Positions 61,799 to 64,000 of a stretch of DNA of 64,000 bases are shown here, piece after piece (positions within the stretch are counted from its first letter, which is position 1; the number at the start of each line of letters is the position of its first letter). The stretch comes from Protopterus annectens. Taxonomy: Eukaryota > Chordata > Ceratodontiformes > Protopteridae. The stretch is from the NCBI RefSeq assembly GCF_019279795.1, contig NC_056725.1, forward strand, positions 1,747,273,126 to 1,747,337,125, in the 5' to 3' direction. The translations under genes and the position numbers were made by a program. Below the pieces are notes generated by a model. That model saw only the letters and a program-made list of their open reading frames with translations. It ran no database searches and was not told the DNA's origin.

Positions 61799-62684
61799 CT
61801 AGATAAGTGAGGAAAGTGAGTACTCAGCTACATTACTCTACACAAGTGAGAAACATATGTACATAACATGTTCACCCTTACCTGTAGGTGATGTGGAAAA
61901 TTGAGTGCTATAGTAATCATTAGGTTACGTACTGTTTACAAGTCCTGAACAAGTGCTTAGCATGAATAAGCAATCCAGATAGGGTCTTGGATAATATAAA
62001 AACATGGCCCCCTCCCCTCAACAGGTACACAAGCATATAGCCAAATACACCACAGGGGCCCTGTACCCACAACTATGCAGGTACAAGCTGCACTCAGTCT
62101 GCATGGTACCTGCCCACATCACAGGTTGTATCATACACATATGGCAAAACAAGATGCTCTCCATGTACACATCATGTAAAACATAGCTCCATGTCAGGTT
62201 GTGTACACACTGAATGGTGCACACCAACAGGTATCACAACCCAACAAAGGGGGAGGCACCACTGATAATGGGAAGTACTGCACTACTACCCTGCTGAGTC
62301 TGGTCTGGAAGGCCATGAACCTTGATCACTTAAGTGATGTCAGCAGTACAGATGTAGATGACAGTATGGTTGATGTCACACTGCATATCATAACCTTGCC
62401 AGGTCATAGGACATCATCATCCATACTGTGTACCACCTAAACTCAGTATACTAGATGTACATTCCTATGTCACAGGAGTGTTTAGCAACAGGACTGCTGG
62501 CAGAAACAACACGACAGAAGGTGTCTGAATAATACGTGATCATCACACCACTGGCAGCTACAGTATGTCAGGGTTAATGCGTTCTATTCCTCCTCATTGT
62601 AGTCCATACCTCACAGACAAACAGAAGGCATCTGTCTATTGAAGTATGTGAATGACTATGACCTAGGAGGAATAGCTGACTCGC
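61799..62684. other. Unassigned sequence
   Basis: Moderate G+C, no recognised domain, border or RNA gene. A CR1-like trace may occur at about 62,240-62,330 on the plus strand (GGTTDNGKYCTTTLLSLVWK resembles GGATTDPGNYRPISLTSLVC), but it is short. Confidence 0.35.
62235..62325 (+). pseudogene. Possible short CR1-like RT trace
   Basis: NKGGGTTDNGKYCTTTLLSL and VWKAMNLDHL resemble HKGGATTDPGNYRPISLTSLVCKAMERI of the CR1-like RT. Only about 30 residues, with nothing convincing on either side. Confidence 0.4.
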
Positions 62685-62956
62685 ATTGTCACCCCTATGT
62701 TACCCACTGTGGTGGTGCTGCGGTAGCATTGTCGCCTCACAGTAAGACGTTGTCCGGTTCGATTCTCATCTAGAGCGTTTTCTGCGTGGAGACATGCATG
62801 AATGGGCATACCTTCGTTGAAGGTTGTGCATCAGGGCTGGTAACTCGGCACATAAAACTCAACTACCAATCATTAGCAGACCGGAGTTCCGCTGTGGTGA
62901 CCCCTAACTGGGAAAAGCCAAAAAAAGACACAACAAAAATTGTCACCCCTATGTTA
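62685..62956 (+). mobile_element. tRNA-derived SINE with perfect 18-bp target duplication
   Basis: The SINE body is 62,703-62,938 between two perfect copies of ATTGTCACCCCTATGTTA (62,685-62,702 and 62,939-62,956). The tRNA-like head has TGCGGTAGCATTGTCG (box A-like) and GGTTCGATTCTC (box B) at about 62,756-62,767. The tail reads GTTCCGCTGTGGTGACCCC, TAACTGGGAAAAGCC and an A-rich end (AAAAAAGACACAACAAAAA). The perfect duplication makes it a young insertion. Same family as 1161-1375. Confidence 0.9.
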
Positions 62957-64000
62957 ATAACCCTGTACCCATGAATTACCACATAGGCAGCGGTCATCAT
63001 AATGGACACTTGTGTGTGAGGGATGCAGCTGGGCAGTTGTCTTTCCTGTGATAGCTACATCACCACACCTGTCAGGAAGTCATATGTGGCAACCCTAATA
63101 ATAACAGGGTGCCATTCATGAATATAGAGATCATTGTCCAGCTATACAGACCACTCAAGTGATCCATATCAGATCACATATTTCCTTTAGGGGGTATTGG
63201 CCATGTGCAGATGGCCTACACCAGCCTCTCCATTCCCCATCTCCACTATGTAGCATGATGCATATCCTGAATATATCCATGTCCAACCCAGTGATGTCGG
63301 ACATGCTACACGTACTCATCCTGATCTCGAACACATACTTCATGGACATCCACCTACCACATGCTGGACAAATCCTTGTCCCATACACTTGACATAGTCC
63401 TGCAATACTATGCATTCCTGTCTGTCAAAGCTGCACATCGCTCCCCTCTCAGACATGGTGTGATGACCGCATAGTAATGCATTGTATATGTATCATTAAC
63501 CCTGTGGATCAGTAATGTGGCACTGCTCCACCTGGCCCACAGACACACGTGTCAGCTACTGCCAGGTAACCTTTCATCCTAGATGTATACATGGCCCATG
63601 GCATATAGCCCACTAGTTGACTTTAACTGTACATGCCATAGTTGATACCCATCCCTGCAAATACCATCTGGCTAGCCAGTGTCCCATGTGTATCACATGT
63701 GCAACACAGATGATACATGGCAGGATGTTGAATCGCTGTACAGTGCCGTGTAGATGTATTTGGCAGAACACATACATGTAAAACCTTATGTGAGCATGTC
63801 TGCAGGGTCACAGGTCAGGTCTGTTAAGGCAGTGTAAGTCCTTATATGTGACATATACACTGCATCAAGGTCGACTGCATTAATGTGAACACATCCAGCC
63901 ATGTTGTGCTGATAGGTAGGAACACCAATACAGGCAAACAGACATGCCCACATCAAGACAGTAACCACATGGAGTATGAGCAATGTAATCAGGTGACACA
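62957..64000. other. Unassigned sequence
   Basis: No coding domain or repeat border recognised. Frames at 63,155-63,415 and 63,159-63,392 lie on opposite strands of the same stretch and neither has a known motif. Confidence 0.35.

Noticed and set aside
62703-62770. Functional tRNA gene
   Set aside because: Only the box A and box B-like parts are tRNA-like; the acceptor stem does not pair and a SINE tail with target duplication follows.
1-64000. CRISPR arrays, bacterial operons or prophage
   Set aside because: No direct-repeat/spacer arrays, no ribosome binding sites or operon layout; the content is a vertebrate-type transposon landscape.

Overview
This window looks like non-genic DNA from a large, repeat-rich vertebrate genome. 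I found no host protein-coding gene that I can support. Nearly every open frame with recognisable homology belongs to a transposable element, and about two thirds of the window can be assigned to one. The mix is CR1-like and L2-like LINEs, a Tx1/L1-like LINE, many Penelope-like elements (PLEs), a Ty3/Gypsy relic, tRNA-derived SINEs, and hAT-like and Mutator-like DNA transposons. This fits a large-genome vertebrate such as a lungfish, a salamander or another early-branching fish, but the sequence alone cannot settle the species.

Layout. 1-6.1 kb: the 3' end of a CR1-like LINE, a SINE, and a decayed L2-like LINE carrying a 199-bp PLE tail insertion. 6.8-14 kb: a reverse CR1-like LINE, a 690-bp palindromic-ended MITE with an 8-bp target duplication, a (TG)n tract, and a forward CR1-like LINE. 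14.9-18.2 kb: an internally deleted Ty3/Gypsy element followed by a PLE endonuclease fragment. 18.7-22.9 kb: two reverse-strand PLEs, one flanked by inverted terminal copies. 23.1-31.7 kb: a reverse-strand Tx1/L1-like LINE broken in order by a Mutator-like foldback element, a 1.5-kb LTR-like insertion and a 3.75-kb hAT-like element, each with a target duplication. 33.0-39.4 kb: a PLE whose endonuclease domain was split by a tandem pair of another PLE family. 40.1-44.1 kb: a decayed L2-like LINE and a Tx1/L1 ORF1. 45.2-47.9 kb: the best-preserved PLE. 48.7-61.8 kb: PLE fragments, an L2-like fragment and three CR1-like LINEs, two of them head to head around part of a PLE. 61.8-64 kb: mostly unassigned, with one SINE.

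The strongest theme is the PLE system. At least eight PLE copies encode a reverse transcriptase with PLE-type motifs, a CxxCxxC cysteine cluster and a GIY-YIG endonuclease. Five of their terminal repeats contain a hammerhead ribozyme core (CUGANGA, stem II, GAA[A/U], a very short helix III, and a closing helix I), and four more hammerhead-like relics are present. The copies show inverted terminal fragments at 5' junctions, a truncated-plus-complete tandem pair, a 15-bp target duplication and a candidate intron. The window is therefore useful for reconstructing how PLEs replicate and integrate.

Coordinates of element boundaries are precise where a target duplication is seen and approximate elsewhere. 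Family names are from recognition of protein motifs, not from a database search.
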